Assembly: GCA_034509735.1 (NCBI GenBank)
Contig: JACGWO010000002.1
Coordinates: 51,643,115-51,707,114, forward strand
Direction: 5' to 3'
DNA from: Sesamum alatum
Taxonomy: Eukaryota > Streptophyta > Magnoliopsida > Lamiales > Pedaliaceae
DNA: 64,000 bases
This document shows, piece by piece, positions 34,216-47,802 of this stretch. The position numbers were made by a program, and so were the translations under genes. The notes under the pieces are model-generated. The model was not told the origin of the DNA. It ran no database searches and saw only the letters and a list, made by a program, of their open reading frames with translations. Every line of letters starts with the position of its first letter. Position 1 is the first letter of the stretch.

Positions 34216-35382
34216 CTACCATCTCTGATCGCTTCCATCATTAACTTCAAAACCCCACCCTCTGCGCCGTCTTGATGTGGAGCTGAAAACTGATGACAAT
34301 GAGCCACTCCTCCGGCTTATTCTAGAGTCCGAGCTAGAACTAGAAGTGGAAGATTCACCTCTACCGAAACAAGCAAACAAACTATGCAACATCCTCCTCA
34401 ATCCACCCCTCTCCCTAGATACACTCCCTCTAGAACCCCATGAAATCCTCCTTGGTACCCCATTATTAGTAAACCCACCGTCCATCTCCGTGTACACAAC
34501 GGGTAACTCCCTCTCTCCACCTCTCCTCCCTCCAGAAAACCTACCCACAGCGAACCCACCACCGGGCAGTCTCCAAATTGTCAGTCCAACCGTCTCATCA
34601 TCATTTCCAACCTCGTTCGTTCCTCTATTCACTTCACTTGCATCACGATTACCACTAACATTCTCATTATCAGTCGGCAATTCATGTCTACAAACTGGAC
34701 AGGAGTTTCTCAATGAAAGCCAGGGCAAAATACAATCTTGATGGTACAAATGCTTGCAGGGCATTTCCCGAGCCTGGCTCCCCAAATCAAAGGCCTCTTT
34801 ACAGACAGCACAGTACGATTCAACAGCTATATGTTGGTCACTTATCTCGACAGTGGGCATAGACTCAATAGCAGCCTTGGATGCAGGCGGATTATTATCA
34901 ATTCTTCCAATCCCATTTGCCTCAATTTGAGCCAACTGATCTAGCAACCTGTCGAAACCCGACCCAAGTAAAAACTCAGACATGCTGGCAGGCAAGGGCC
35001 TTAAACCCGACCCGCCTCCATCGTCGTAATACAATTCAAACCCACCTCCAGGAGCGGCACCGGCTCCAGCTCCACCTCCTCCATCGTTGGGTCCACGAAG
35101 AACAATAACCGGATTAAAGGGTGAGCGATCGCCACCATTCCTGCGACTTCTTCTCAGCCTAGGGCTTGAAGACGATCCGGAACCAGGGCCCGATTCAGGA
35201 GTTCGCACCATGTACATGGCGGCAGCGGGGAAACGGCGTCTTCGGGACTCAGAGAGCGAAGATCGGGAGGGGGTTTCGATCTCCTCGACGAACCCACCGT
35301 TGCAATCGGGACAATTGATGGAATCTTGGGTTCCAACCCTGACAAATCGGCTGCATCTGTAACACCAGTAGGTTGAAGGCAT
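34216..35382 (-). CDS. RHC2A: RING-H2 / DUF1117 E3 ubiquitin ligase, RHC2A/RDUF type
   Basis: A single exon, 388 residues, starting MPSTYWCYRCSRFV. The N-terminus is a zinc ribbon with C7, C10, C24 and C27. A Gly/Ser/Pro-rich linker follows, then a RING-H2 domain with C191, C194, C209, H211, H214, C217, C228 and C231 (C3H2C3). The C-terminal part contains the DUF1117 signature TVGLTIWRLPGGGFAVGRFS and a Ser/Arg-rich tail. This architecture is that of Arabidopsis RHC2A (At2g39720) and RDUF1/2, cytosolic or nuclear E3 ligases, the latter involved in ABA-dependent drought responses (established knowledge). RHC2A is preferred because the neighbouring RTFL peptide fits the At2g397xx block. A CT-rich leader lies upstream, at about 35400-35560. 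The other frames across this locus are shadows. Confidence 0.93.
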   Translation of the reverse strand: MPSTYWCYRCSRFVRVGTQDSINCPDCNGGFVEEIETPSRSSLSESRRRRFPAAAMYMVRTPESGPGSGSSSSPRLRRSRRNGGDRSPFNPVIVLRGPNDGGGGAGAGAAPGGGFELYYDDGGGSGLRPLPASMSEFLLGSGFDRLLDQLAQIEANGIGRIDNNPPASKAAIESMPTVEISDQHIAVESYCAVCKEAFDLGSQAREMPCKHLYHQDCILPWLSLRNSCPVCRHELPTDNENVSGNRDASEVNRGTNEVGNDDETVGLTIWRLPGGGFAVGRFSGGRRGGERELPVVYTEMDGGFTNNGVPRRISWGSRGSVSRERGGLRRMLHSLFACFGRGESSTSSSSSDSRISRRSGSLSSVFSSTSRRRRGWGFEVNDGSDQRW

Positions 35383-35699
35383 CGAGATCTACACAAGATC
35401 CTCTTCAGGAGTAGAAAGAATCCGATATCAGATCTGAAAATTTGAAGCTTTCCCCCTGTAAGATACCAAGAATTGGGAGAAAAACATGGAGGAAGGTAGA
35501 GAGAGAAAGAGGGAGGGAGGGGAGCTGGAGTGGAGAGAGAGATGAATGATGTCTGGGTACAAAAAATAAAAATGAGAGAATAGAAATTGGGGGAGTGGAC
35601 AATGAGGGATTTATGAGTGAGGTCATGTCTGTGTAATAAGTTCGGGGGAGTAGGGGTAAATATGTCAAACTGCATAATCGGGATATTGGCGTTTAATCA

Positions 35700-38043
35700 A
35701 CGCTTCGAATGCGGGACACGTGTGACTTGTTTGAGAAAATTCGGCCCAACAATTACTACTATTTTGGTAATTAAAGTAAATTTTTCTTAGCAATATCATC
35801 TTTTTGCCCTGTGCTGTAATTAAGTGGTATTTTTGCAATAAGCATAATTATGCATTTATATAAGTGTAATATTAATATTCTTTTATTCATGTCTTTAACT
35901 AATTAAAATTTATTATTATTGTTTTCATTTCTATTTGTTAGTTATTTCTATTTACCTTCCATCTTGAATAGTTACATAATTAATTTTTCTATTCACCCTT
36001 TAAACAACTTTCCTTTCAAGTATGTTCTATTTATCTAACTTGTCTTGTATTATAACTTTGAATAGAAAATACTAAATTAATAAAGAAAAATGTGAACTTT
36101 CTATTATATTTATAAATCCAATTATTATTATTTCTTTTAATGGGAAATAAGATATCATAGGAGAAGTATGAATTGATCATATATATATATATATATACAC
36201 AATAAATAATATGTGTAAAATTGCTAAAATTCCCAAACCCCCCAAACGCAACGAATATTCCCAAATAAGATAAAATTCGGCGCATTTTTGTCTAGCTCAA
36301 TTAACGCAATCCCATTTGACCATGATCTATATCGTACATCATTTAGTAATAGACATGCGACAGTAAATTAAAAAAACACGTTTGATCTGTATTATAACAA
36401 CTTTCTATAAATATATACTGTTGTCCAAAAATCAAATATAGTATGCATTTGTTATGCTTTTACTTTTCTGTTTCTCGTCTCGATTTAGTACCGATTTGGC
36501 CATTTGAGAGCTACCACAAAAATGACACCTGCAACTGCAATTCGATTGTTCTTGTCTTCTCATATTATGTTCCAAATCCAAGTTACTCAACTAATTAATA
36601 TAGTGGTAGAGGTATATATTAGTCTATTGGTTATCTCAAACATGAATTTTTCAATTTACTTACATACATCTATAACAAGCACTTTGGATTTTCTTTTGTA
36701 CATTTGTGTGCGTGGTTGTATTTTATTTCATTTGCAATAATCAATCACACAAAATTGTGCATAAGTGACACATGTATAATAGCGTACATTTTAGTGACAA
36801 CAGATGTGATTGTCGCTATATTTGTATAAATTATTACTAAGCAATTGTTATCAATTATTATAAGACGTATTACTAATTATTAAAATGATAACTTTATGCA
36901 TAATTCTTGTCATTAATTATGATATTGTTATAAGGTCGAAATTTGTCCTATGCAATTAACTTTTTTGCGAGTAATTATAAATATAAAATTGTGACTAATA
37001 CAACTAGACATATAGTTAGCAATGTAATAAAACTATAAAGACAAGTACAAGAGGAGCTGCAATAAATGATACTCATCACATGAAGACTCGAGATGTTACC
37101 ACTGCACATGCAATGTCTCTACAGGGTTCATGTTAGCAAACAAGTATATATCATTCTTCATTTTATTTGAATTTATGTGGTTTCAAATGAAAGTAAAGTA
37201 CATATGCATTTTAAGACTGATACTAAGCATTAGATTAAATACACATCATACGAATACATTTGATAAAATTCAAACTCATGAATTCGTATTGTTTATTTAT
37301 AAGACTTCAATTTTAACACGGATGTATTAATACCAAAATTCTATTTAGTGCCAAAAAGGAAATTTATGACAGTGAAATGTGGATGCGCATTGAGGTTGAC
37401 TTGAGAGGTGGACCATTGGCCTGCCTGTCAGCTCGCCATTCTTTACTCGGATCCCATCCCATCCCATTTTCAATGTGTACTTCCACTCATTTAGAACAAA
37501 AAATAATAAAAAAAACTTACACTTTAAGATTAATTAATAAAAAGCTATTATTTCAATAATTTTAATAATCCATTCATAACCAAAAAAATAAAAAATAAAT
37601 TAAAATTAATGAGATGAATACTTTAACATAATTGTGAAAAATGAGAATATAGAGTTAAACATAAAATGAAAAATATAAAATTGATGGTGATGGTGATGGA
37701 GCATAACTTTTATATTAGTGGGAGTGGGTGATCTTTATTTATATAAATGGGCAACCTAAATGAGCATTTCATTTTTGTACTTTTTCTTTTGTTCCATCAC
37801 TAGTAAAAAAAGAGGACAAAAAGGCATATCGTGTCAGAAGACTACGGGGGGCATTTTCCATGCATGTGAATTCTGATGCTTTTATAATTTTATTGTCCTA
37901 ACTTAAATTGCTATAAATGGAATTTTTAACATTTTAATTGTTTTCATACTAAAAATTCTCAACTTTGCTTTGTTTAATTAAACTCCTAAAACTAAACATT
38001 CTTATTTATATTTTCTTGTATATAATTATTATCATAAAATTTA
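35700..38043. other. Intergenic DNA upstream of RHC2A
   Basis: AT-rich with a TA run at about 36179-36196. An imperfect repeat-like stretch (about 36770-36970, with gtgac and taattatta phrases) may be a decayed MITE. No gene recognised. Confidence 0.5.
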
Positions 38044-38505
38044 GATATAATTACACCACCATCCTCTAAGGTTTAGTGTAATTACTCGTAGACCTATGTG
38101 GTTTGATAAATTATGTCTAAAATACCTGAGTTTGTTTATGTTTAACCGAATTCATCAAATTTGCTGATTTGGGAAAAAAATTAAATGAAAATTTATATTT
38201 ACTTTCGATTAACTTATTACTGACTTATTGTATGTTCAATAAGTCTTTATTTTTTTTCCTGACCAAGCTACCCTTGAACGTCTTTACACGTTAATGCATG
38301 CGAGGAGGTATAACTTCACCATTGAAAATGTAATTTGGTCAGAAAATATTTATTTGCCCTACAATAAGTTTGTAATAAGCCAATCAAGTGAAAATATGAA
38401 TTTCGTTCAATTTTTCTTTTTGTTAATATTAACAATTCGGTGAATTTTAACTGATAGATGAATTTATTTTACCCCAAATTTCATACAAGGACATTATAAC
38501 TATCC
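38044..38505. mobile_element. Fold-back element, family C copy 2
   Basis: The left end ATATAATTACACCACCATCC (then AGTGTAATTAC) pairs imperfectly with the right end (reverse complement GGATAGTTATAATGTCC, then TTTGGGGTAA). The interior shares blocks with 9052-9546, around taacttattac and the later tacccttgaac/ttcac stretch. Non-coding. Confidence 0.45.
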
Positions 38506-41500
38506 CTAAAATTTAATTTGAACAAGAATTGTCATAGTGTGTTCCATTAGAAGCTCAATGATTTGTGGGCGCGAGAGGTAGTGGGCAAGTGTTTATTTGA
38601 TGAAGAAAAGGTGAGTGGGCAATTGAAGTAAAAACTAGGCAGATATAGATATAGATATAGAAGAAGACCATCAAAATCAATGGTCCTCCTCCATAGGGAT
38701 AGATAGGCTATCAAAAGCTGCTTCCTTTGGTCGTCTTTTTCCTTAGCAATTTCATATGCTTCCCCTCTCTTTGTTTCCAACTTTTTCTTTTTTTTCGCCA
38801 TCATTAACTCAGAGTTAGAGCCATGCCTCGTTAAAAAAGTTCTACGTTAACCTCTTTTTTTTTTTTTTTTTTTTAAAAAAAAAACCTCGTAATTTGATGT
38901 GAGTGTATTATCGGCTAAGAGTATTTGATTTTTAATATTTGATTAAATGAAATGAAATTAATTTTTAACTTGTTGGTAGGACTGCAGTAATTCAAGTCGG
39001 ATAACATCATAACAAATTTTGAAACAAAAATATATATTTTGTTGCAATGATGCCTTTTAGTTGGAGTAGCAGTAACGACTTAATCCAAGCTATCCTTTTA
39101 TTAATAAAAAAGTGGTAAAATACAACAAAAAATATATATATTCAAAATAAAATACAATTTGGTGTTGGATTTTGAAAAAATACAAGAAGTTTAGTATTTC
39201 TTTTTAATAGCGAGTACATGATTATATCAATTTCATCATAAATAGAGTAATACATTGATTCAATTAATACTTCAATGTAACTAAAAATAATAAAATAAAT
39301 TCACATAAAATGATACGAATACTCATACATCTAATGAAACTCGAACTTGTTCATAAAACTTTATTCTTTAATCACTACAAATAAGACGCAGAAAATGGAT
39401 GTAAAGCATTCTAAAAATGGGATGCAGAATTTAGAAGATTTGGAAATTAAGGTGTGAGGCTTTTCTTGAATGTTAGTGTCGGGTGATGAATATTAGTCAG
39501 AGAAAATATTAAAAAAAAAAAAATCTTACAAAATAATACAAAGTCGTACCATTAGAACTATTAAAATGAGAAAGAAGCTAAAGAAAAAAAAAAAAAAAAA
39601 TCTCGCGAAGAAGTCCAATTAGACTCTAATAGCCCTAATTCAGTTCCTAGTGAAAGAATGAGTCCTCTTAATCTCAGATAATCCTATATTCTAATTATAA
39701 TAATTAAATAAAGTATGAAAATAATGTTAATTAAAGTAGAATAATTAATTAATAGGCGGAGTAGCAACTTTGCACATTTTGACGTTGGAAAACGACTAAA
39801 GTGGGAACATGGAATAGGACAGCTTCACCCTGCATTTATTTTTTTATTTGTATTAATATGAAACTAAGGCTCAAAAGCCAATCAATGTGCCCTTTCACAA
39901 AATTCGTTGATTAGTTAGCTTTTATATTGAAAATTTGCCCCCTAAGCAACAAGATTATACTAGTCTTTGTTGTAATTGGCATAGTTAAATGTTAATTTGA
40001 TGCAATTTTTAATATAATAATTTGTATGCCAATTAAGGTGAACTCATAGATTAGATGATAAAGGAGAATGAGAGTGTATTATTATCCCACTTCGAAAGCT
40101 TGATGGATTGAGTTGAGCTTTGAAAGTGATTTTATATTTCATTATGTGAAGAATTGCAATGACATTTATTTTATACATAGTCTTGTGAATTTCAATTTTT
40201 TTTTTGTATTTTTTTCATGCAAATAAAATTATAATGCGTTGGCTAAATATTTTATGGAATAATAATATATAGATTTTTTTTTCAATTTTGTTCCTTTAAA
40301 TGAAATAATCCATCATTTATAATTTAGATTCCATTAAATCTAATGGTCAAAGATTTTAATGAGACAAATTTAAGAAATGGGGAATTACTAAGTGCATTTG
40401 TAAGATGAGGGATTAAAATGAGACAAAAATAAGAGATAGGAACTGACAATATATTCAACGTTGAGTTTGAATATGCCTTAAAATATTTTGTTTCCAATAG
40501 GTTTGGCATGAGACTTGGAGAAATACAAGACAAAATATAATGGACGGTGATTTTTATTTTATATATGAAAGTTTTATTTATGTTGGATATTAAAAAATTT
40601 GGATCGTTATTAATTTTCAAATTTTGCTTCCTATTCATCATTTATTTGAATGAATCTTGATCATTGCAATTCATAATTCTAAATCAATGCATATTCCACA
40701 ATTAAATATTTACATCGAAATACATGGATAAAGAATCTCATTTTACTTATAAATTCAGAAAGTGGTAGATGATGATTGATTGGCAATTAGGTCCTTTAAT
40801 TTAGCTTCACATAACCAATCTTTTGGAAGCACACCACACACTATTAACAAAAGCTTTTTCTATATTTCCCAAAATCTTGTTGTCCTGTTTCTCTAGCTAG
40901 AAACAAACGGCTCGAAAAAAGGTTGTTTAATTCTTGGGTGGGGGGAGCCCACCCTTCCTGTTTTGACCCACCAGCTTTTATCATCTTTTTGGTCAACCAG
41001 TTTTAAAGAAACTTATACCACACCACTTGATTATTCCAACCTCATTCTCTTCAAAGGGTAAGATAGGGTTGCTAACCGCCCGGTCCTGGGGCGGGTTGAG
41101 ATAGACTCGAGACTCACTCTGTTTTATTTTGAAAATTTATGGACTTGAGCTTGATTCGGATAAAAATATACCCCATCCTACCACGCTTCTAAACTCATTT
41201 AATTAGATTTGAGCCCGCCTCATTTAAAATGAGTTCAAGGGGAGCTCTGATTTAATCGATTTTCTTTTTTTTCTAGTAGTGATAACGAATTTAATATTTA
41301 TAATAAAACAGAAGCTAATACATTTGTGTAGGAGACATTACGTACATAATCAGTATACATATCCGAGTAAAAAGTAGCTAACAAAAAATCAGGATAGGAA
41401 TTATAAATTATATATTCAAAATTTGAGGTCAAGACCACTTTCAAAATATAACGCTCAAGTTCTGGAACTTAGTCGAGCTCTTTCAGAAGTGTTGTAGTAA

Positions 41501-43907
41501 CGGGATGAATCCCGTATGGTGAACATGTTTATGATAATATTATAGAATACAATTTGTGAGTCAATCTTAATAATCAGGTGTAGTATGTGATTTATCCGGA
41601 TCCATTGCCATGTCTAGGGTGCAACTCTAGGGGCCTCTTGAAGAATAGGATGTATGCATAAAAAATATGTAGTTATTATTATTATAATGTTAAAGGTTCC
41701 TACAGGGTACAGATAGATACTAGGGAAGTTGAGAAACTTCAAATATATGTGCACATTTGTTAGTACAAATTTAAAATTAACTTTGACTAATTATTGAAGT
41801 GAATTGTGTTTAATATAATGTGAGCTTATCGGCTTAATAAATCTAATATATATGAGAGCTAAACCAATGTTGGATGAGTGAGAGAAATAAAAATTGTCCG
41901 TATAATATATAGTTTCGAGCCTACAAATAAGGGTTAGGCCCAAATTGATGTATTTTCAAGTTATAGGTTAAAGCCCATCACCTAAAACCACTAAATCATA
42001 ATTGATATATCTATAAAAGTACAGACAGTTGCCATCATCAGCTTGTAGTTGTGGATGATGAGTTTATAATTAAGATCCTAAATTCATTTTATAAAATGTT
42101 TATTTTAGAGATTATAAAGTAGTTAATAAAAGTTTATAAGATGAGCTTCTAATTATTATTGACTTTACTAACATTAAATTTTATAAATAGATATCTTTTG
42201 AGTATTTATTTATATTTTAGTTAATAACCTTCTTATTTAACATTTTATATATGAAAGTTTATTTTATATGACTTGTTTAAGAACTAATTGTCATAATTAA
42301 GATAAACTTATTTTATAAATTCTTCATAAAGAATGTAAAGAGTTTATTATAAGCCTTTTCAGATTTTTGAAATGAACTGAACTAAATAATCTTGAAATGG
42401 GCCATACAAGACATCAATATTTATAATATTAATATATATAAGTTTTGAATTTTGATATAGTTAATCAAACACTTGTCTATTTTGTATTTTCTTTTAAGTG
42501 TTAATAAAACAGTACTTATCCAAATATTGTTGTTTCATTAATTTTATACTTGTTTGAAAGAATAATTAGTTAATAAATCAACAGCACTAAACATGCATCC
42601 TCTAATCACAAAGGAAGGGTACTGGGCAGATATATATGTACAGGTCACGTGAACACAAATGAAGTAATTAAAGAAAAGTAGAGTAACTCTCATCAACCAA
42701 ACTTAGATTATAGAAATAATTAATTATGAGCTACGATGTTAATTATACAGAGACTGCATGCGTTAATTAATTATGTAAATATATTTCTTGCAAGTTAAAA
42801 GAAATTAAAGCAGATGATGGATAGGCATTGGAGGGCGTTTGTTGATTAACGAGTCTCTAAAATTCTAACCTAATTAGAGACTTTGAAAGAGGAAATTAAG
42901 TTGATGGATGAACCATATTATTCTGAGCTCAACCTTTACCTTTTTCTCATCCACCCTTTTGACTCCAATTATTTTTGCCAAAAAACTCACACACCACTTT
43001 AACTAACTAAATAATTATATGATTAATCATGCAACTTGTTATCTATCACACATTAACTAATTATTATCATATAATTAATAGTTTTGGGACCTTCTTCTGT
43101 ACTTCACATCTCTTTGCTCCTATTCTACGTACAACTTACAACACCCGCCTCTCTCAGTTTTCTTACTTTTCTTTTTTGTTCATGGTAACAGACAACCACA
43201 TTTATTAAACTTTAAAGTGATAGAAAAGGGTTATGTGGACTTTTTTATAATTTATTTTTATGGATATATATAACAGGATAATGATGTCTAGTTTAATTAG
43301 CGAAATTGAAGTCCTATGATTATCATGAATTCGAATCGACTACCAAACTGTAAAATGTTATTCTACTTTAATAATAAATTATTGTTTAGATATACTAATC
43401 AATTTAGTTAAAAAAAAAAAAAGCCAATATTCCAGCCCTACATTTCATGGGAAATTTTCAAAAAAAAAAAAAAAAAAAGGGCCGAGTGGTAAGGAGATCC
43501 AACTCAACTAACCAAATTGACGCCTGCCAAACATCAATATCATCATGTGATTTGAATTTACATCCTGCGTGTGAACTAGTATACGCGTATATATGTCTTT
43601 TTCTATAGATTTTTGTAATAATTCGAGGTATATATTTTTGTTGAGTTTTTTATATTAAAGATCATGACTTTTTAATTGTTAATAATTATTATTGATTGAT
43701 ATATATATATATATGTGTGTGTGTTATTATGATTCTACAAAGTTAACTGAGAGAAATAATTATAGGTTCTTTCTCATAACTATACAAAATCATCACATAT
43801 AAAATAAAAGAATTAGAAACACACACAAAAAAGTGGAAGAGAAATTTAATTTCCTCCTCTTTTCCTGCATAATTTTTCTATAACCTTTCCCTTTCTCATA
43901 TATATTA
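38506..43907. other. Long intergenic stretch without recognisable genes
   Basis: Contains a T20/A9 block (38855-38883), an AGATAT microsatellite near 38640, a GC-richer transposon-like remnant at about 41060-41240, and a weak SINE-like segment near 43285-43345 with a B-box-like ATTCGAATCGAC. A CACTACAAATAAGACGC phrase at about 39376 may be another CACTA-type end. The 105-codon frame at 40324-40641 (minus) is compositionally random. No promoter-plus-ORF arrangement was found. Confidence 0.55.
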
Positions 43908-46482
43908 CTAGTGTGTGACCCGTGCTATGCACGGGCTTGATTTGGTTATGGTTAAAATTATATTTTATCAAAATATAACTTCAGAAAAGTTAAATAAAGA
44001 AATATTTTAAACAAAATTAAATTTTATTTCAAATTGTCATGGATCAATAATAATAAAATTTATAATTAAAAGAATATATATATATATATATGAATATATA
44101 TAGATAAAATAAGTTTTATTCATACATATACATTAAATAATAATAACCATCTTCACAAGAAAAGTTCCCAAAAAAAACTTAAACATGAGTTCAATAACAA
44201 ATCAATACACCATCTAAAATTTATAACATAATTTTCAAAATCGATCCAAATTTCAAATATGAATATGTCGAATAGAGTCAATAGACTCAATTGTATGATC
44301 AATATTGTTATACTATATATATAATTAGTGTAAATATCAATATAAATACCCACTTTCAAATTAGTGTAACAAAATTTTGTTGATGAATATGTCTCATTCC
44401 TTCATATTTAATTAGTGACAAATACTGAAGGGCTTTATTCAAATTAAAATCTAGAATTTTGAAAGATACAAAAGGGATAAATTGTTACTTAATAAAAACT
44501 CAACATTTTCTGAAAAATTGCTTACCTTACTTATGATTATCCAAACAATGTTACTATCCTCCAAGTGCAACAAAAATTTATTAAATGCTAACATCAATAT
44601 ACACAATTCAACTTTAAGATGGAAAATAAAACATTGGTTATCATGATCACATGCATTTAGTAGCTTACATCATTAACTCGTTTAAAATCAAACATAGAAT
44701 TCATCACACAAAACCCAATAGCAATAGATGATTAATTTAGAAGAGTAATAAGATTAAATCTTGGGATCCCACAATATTATTGAGAATTCTGAATCATATT
44801 ACACAAATTCAATGGAAACCAAAATAAGAAAAACAAAAAAAAAGGAAAAAAATAATTGAAACAAATAGTAAAATATCGATGAATCACTCATATTCTCACA
44901 TGATTTATTTATTTTTTATAATTCAAATATCAAAAATACTGAATGTAATGTAAGCATTTTGATAAATAACATTACTCGATGAGAGAGTGAATATATGTAC
45001 TACAAAAGTAAATCTATTTTAGTCATATTAATTTATCTCCTTAATATCTAAATCAGTCAAAAAACAAAAATTAAAAAAAGTGAATATATATATATATATA
45101 TATTAAATTGAGATCTGTAACTCTCAAAATTTATTTTTATTTAAGCAAAAAAAATAGAATAAATATCTCACGCCCCAGAATAAGAAAATAAAAAGTAAAA
45201 AAAAGAAGAAAAACAATAATCACATAAGGATAATTACATAAATTAGATAACTTTAAAAAAAAGAAGAAATAAAACAAAATAAATGAATTTATATGAAAAA
45301 CTATGAGAAACAATGACTAAATGTCTTTGTAATGGGGAAAAGAATAAGAAAAGTCAAAAAATCAAGACACATATGCCAACTGAAAAAATAAAACTATGCA
45401 AATAATAGTTAGATCATCAAGCACTATAAAAAAACAATTAAAGAAAATAGACTTTAAAAAGTAATAAAAAATTTAAAAAATACTCATATTGAGTATGAAA
45501 GGAAAAATTAAAGCATGTGATATTATATGACTGAATAATTAAAAAAATTATTGTTACAAATGAAAAGAATAGTTTGAGGGAATATAAAGAACAAATCATC
45601 AACAAAATTAATTGATTATTATGATAAACTACTCCATACCTTAATTGAATACAACATTAAATCACAAAGAGGAAAAATAACATATAAAAGTAAAAAATCC
45701 TAATAATAAAAAGGTGAAGTCTAAATAGATTTAAAAAGAAAAAAAATAAGAACATATTTTTCATATAAAAACAATTTGCTATTATCATACAAAAAAGTAT
45801 ACATATGACTAATGATTTAGCTAACTAACATGCATCTAAAAAAAAAAACCTTCGTTCATGGTTAAAAAAGTTGAGCGTGATGAGTAAAACCAAGAAAAAT
45901 AATTTCTGAATTTATAATGATGGACAATTGGTTGCTTTTGGTGCATTATGAAATTTTGAGCAATTTTTGTTAATTATTGCTTATTTTTTGTGTTCCTTAA
46001 ATATCCTGACGAGAGCTTCTTGCTTTCATGCAAAATTTTAGGGGTTTAATTTGGTAATTGAATTTTTTAAAAAGACAAAATTAGAATTTCTACTAAAATT
46101 TAATCAATCAATTAGAAATTTTCATGCAAATTTTATGGATTTAGTTTGTCATTAACTGTTTTTCTTAAAAATAATAATTCTTGCTAAAACTAAAGCAACC
46201 AATTATTATATTTTTTCCAGATAATTAAATAATTCAAAAACCACATACTTCAAATCTATATATATATATATTGATTGATAATAGAATACATGGGGTTGGG
46301 GAATACATATATTAGAATCAATATATATATAATTATAAAATATAATAATAAAATATGGATTGTAATTTAAAGAGGTCAAATTAATTGAAAACTATTGACA
46401 ATGTGCAATATAAAATTACGGACCCCTTCAAATATAAAATTAAAAATTAGAAAATGATTATGGTTATACATAATAGAATAGA
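43908..46482 (-). mobile_element. Helitron candidate, minus orientation (~2.6 kb)
   Basis: On the minus strand the 3' end is a perfect 7-bp hairpin (GCACGGG/CCCGTGC with a 3-base loop; plus 43919-43935), then a 7-base spacer, CTAG and T. A possible 5' end begins TCTATTCTATTATG at 46482, directly after an A. Both match Helitron rules. The body is extremely AT-rich with no long frame. A second TATTCTATTAT motif at about 46279-46288 makes the 5' boundary uncertain; the 3' boundary is firmer. Confidence 0.5.
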
Positions 46483-46520
46483 TAGGGGTGGGGAATATAT
46501 ATATATATATATATATTAGA
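46276..46520 (+). repeat. Two copies of a ~40-bp unit around the Helitron 5' end
   Basis: ataatagaatacatggggtt and ataatagaatagataggggt, each followed by ggggaata, a TA run and ttaga, occur at about 46279 and 46470. A local duplication or two element termini could explain this. Confidence 0.5.
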
Positions 46521-46599
46521 TTATGAGGTGTACAATATGTTACATGCCTATATAATATATATTATATATATTGATTAGTCTATTTTGTTATTTTGCTAA

Positions 46600-47150
46600 C
46601 TATAGGGGTGTGAATGTAATCAAAATAGTCTTTCTTTGATTTTAATACTTGATTCGGGTAGAAAATAACTATTCTTGATGAGGTCAATGCTCTCGATCTC
46701 GATCAATCACCCAGATGGAATGATCCATGAGAAAAGAAAGCACGTCAGGCTAGTCGGGAAGATCCCTAGCGAAGACCCTCCGATGTTTAAGTCAACTCAA
46801 GCCCGAGATGACAACAGTGCGATCTAAGTAAATTAGTAGGTCGGATGTCATCAAATAAGTCTTACCATAAATGCAGTGAAATAGTAGTATTTATAGGGCC
46901 AAATGTATGTACTTGCCTGGTCTACGTAGCTTCATCTCAGAACTTAAGCTGTCAGATGATAAAGAGTCTAGATTTCGAGTCCTTTGAGGCGGGTCTCGAT
47001 CCAGGTCGCATTGCCTGACCTGACTGCCTTGTATGCGGATTTTGAGGCCCATATATAAATTTAACATCTTTTCAAAATTATTTATATCTTTTTTAGGAAA
47101 ATAGGGAACGCCCCTATCAATACTCAATTAAATACGTATGACACGTGTAT
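46600..47150 (-). mobile_element. LTR remnant (solo LTR-like) of a retrotransposon
   Basis: The plus strand reads gatccctagcgaagaccctc followed by cgatgtttaagtca, a phrase typical of plant LTRs in antisense. On the minus strand a TATA box (CCTATAAATACT, plus 46885-46901) sits mid-element, as expected between U3 (higher coordinates) and R/U5. It is GC-richer than its surroundings. No gag/pol frame flanks it, so it is a solo LTR or fragment; the ends were not resolved. Confidence 0.45.
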
Positions 47151-47790
47151 ATGGATAGTTTCCCATTGCATACAATTACACCACAAAATTGCTCATAGCC
47201 ATAGACTCTTAAAAAAAATATGCAGATTTTGATTACACGAAGAAGAAGCTGCTTCCATATCATGCACCCCTATTTACAAATTAGTTAAGCTATAAGAGAT
47301 CATTGACTTTCATCACCCAAAAGAAGGGGGACAAAAAGAAACTATATTCAAATCGGATATAATCAAATAATTTAGGGGTATGAATCAAAATCTGAAAACA
47401 ATAATGCTTCCAAATTTGAAACAAGAGACATAAATGAGAGAGAAGAAGCCCTCCCTGTACAGAAAACGTGGAGGGCTCATGAATCACAACTATTCAAAAT
47501 ATTACTAGTTTAGAATACTCAAATTACGGCTAGTACGTGACCTAATTTCGACAAGCATTTATTTGGTGACAAGTGGAGCCGCCCTTAAAATTAAATACAT
47601 ATTATTATTAAGGTCGTCCAAAATTCTAATTTCCAAAGTCGTTGAGGTTAAGTTATCAATCTTTCAGCATGTTAACGTGGCGTGTAATAATCCTATTTCA
47701 TTTACATTTATATATATATCATTAAACATAAGAAAATATTTTTTTTTAAAAATAAAAAATAAAAAATAAAAAAGAATACAAGGCATAAGT
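47151..47790. other. Intergenic DNA upstream of GPAT
   Basis: AT-rich, with no gene recognised. It presumably contains distal promoter of the downstream GPAT gene. Confidence 0.5.
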
Positions 47791-47794
47791 TGAA

Positions 47795-47802
47795 TATAAA
47801 TA
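47795..47802 (+). promoter_or_regulatory. Likely TATA box of the GPAT gene
   Basis: TATAAATA about 215 bp upstream of the ATG at 48013, leaving a leader of roughly 180 bp. Plausible but not unique in AT-rich DNA. Confidence 0.35.

Noticed and set aside
34277..35362. Several plus-strand frames opposite the RING gene
   Set aside because: These are shadows of the GC-rich, well-supported RHC2A coding sequence.
40324..40641. 105-codon minus-strand frame in the 38-44 kb desert
   Set aside because: AT-driven Ile/Asn/Lys/Phe-rich sequence with no family features.
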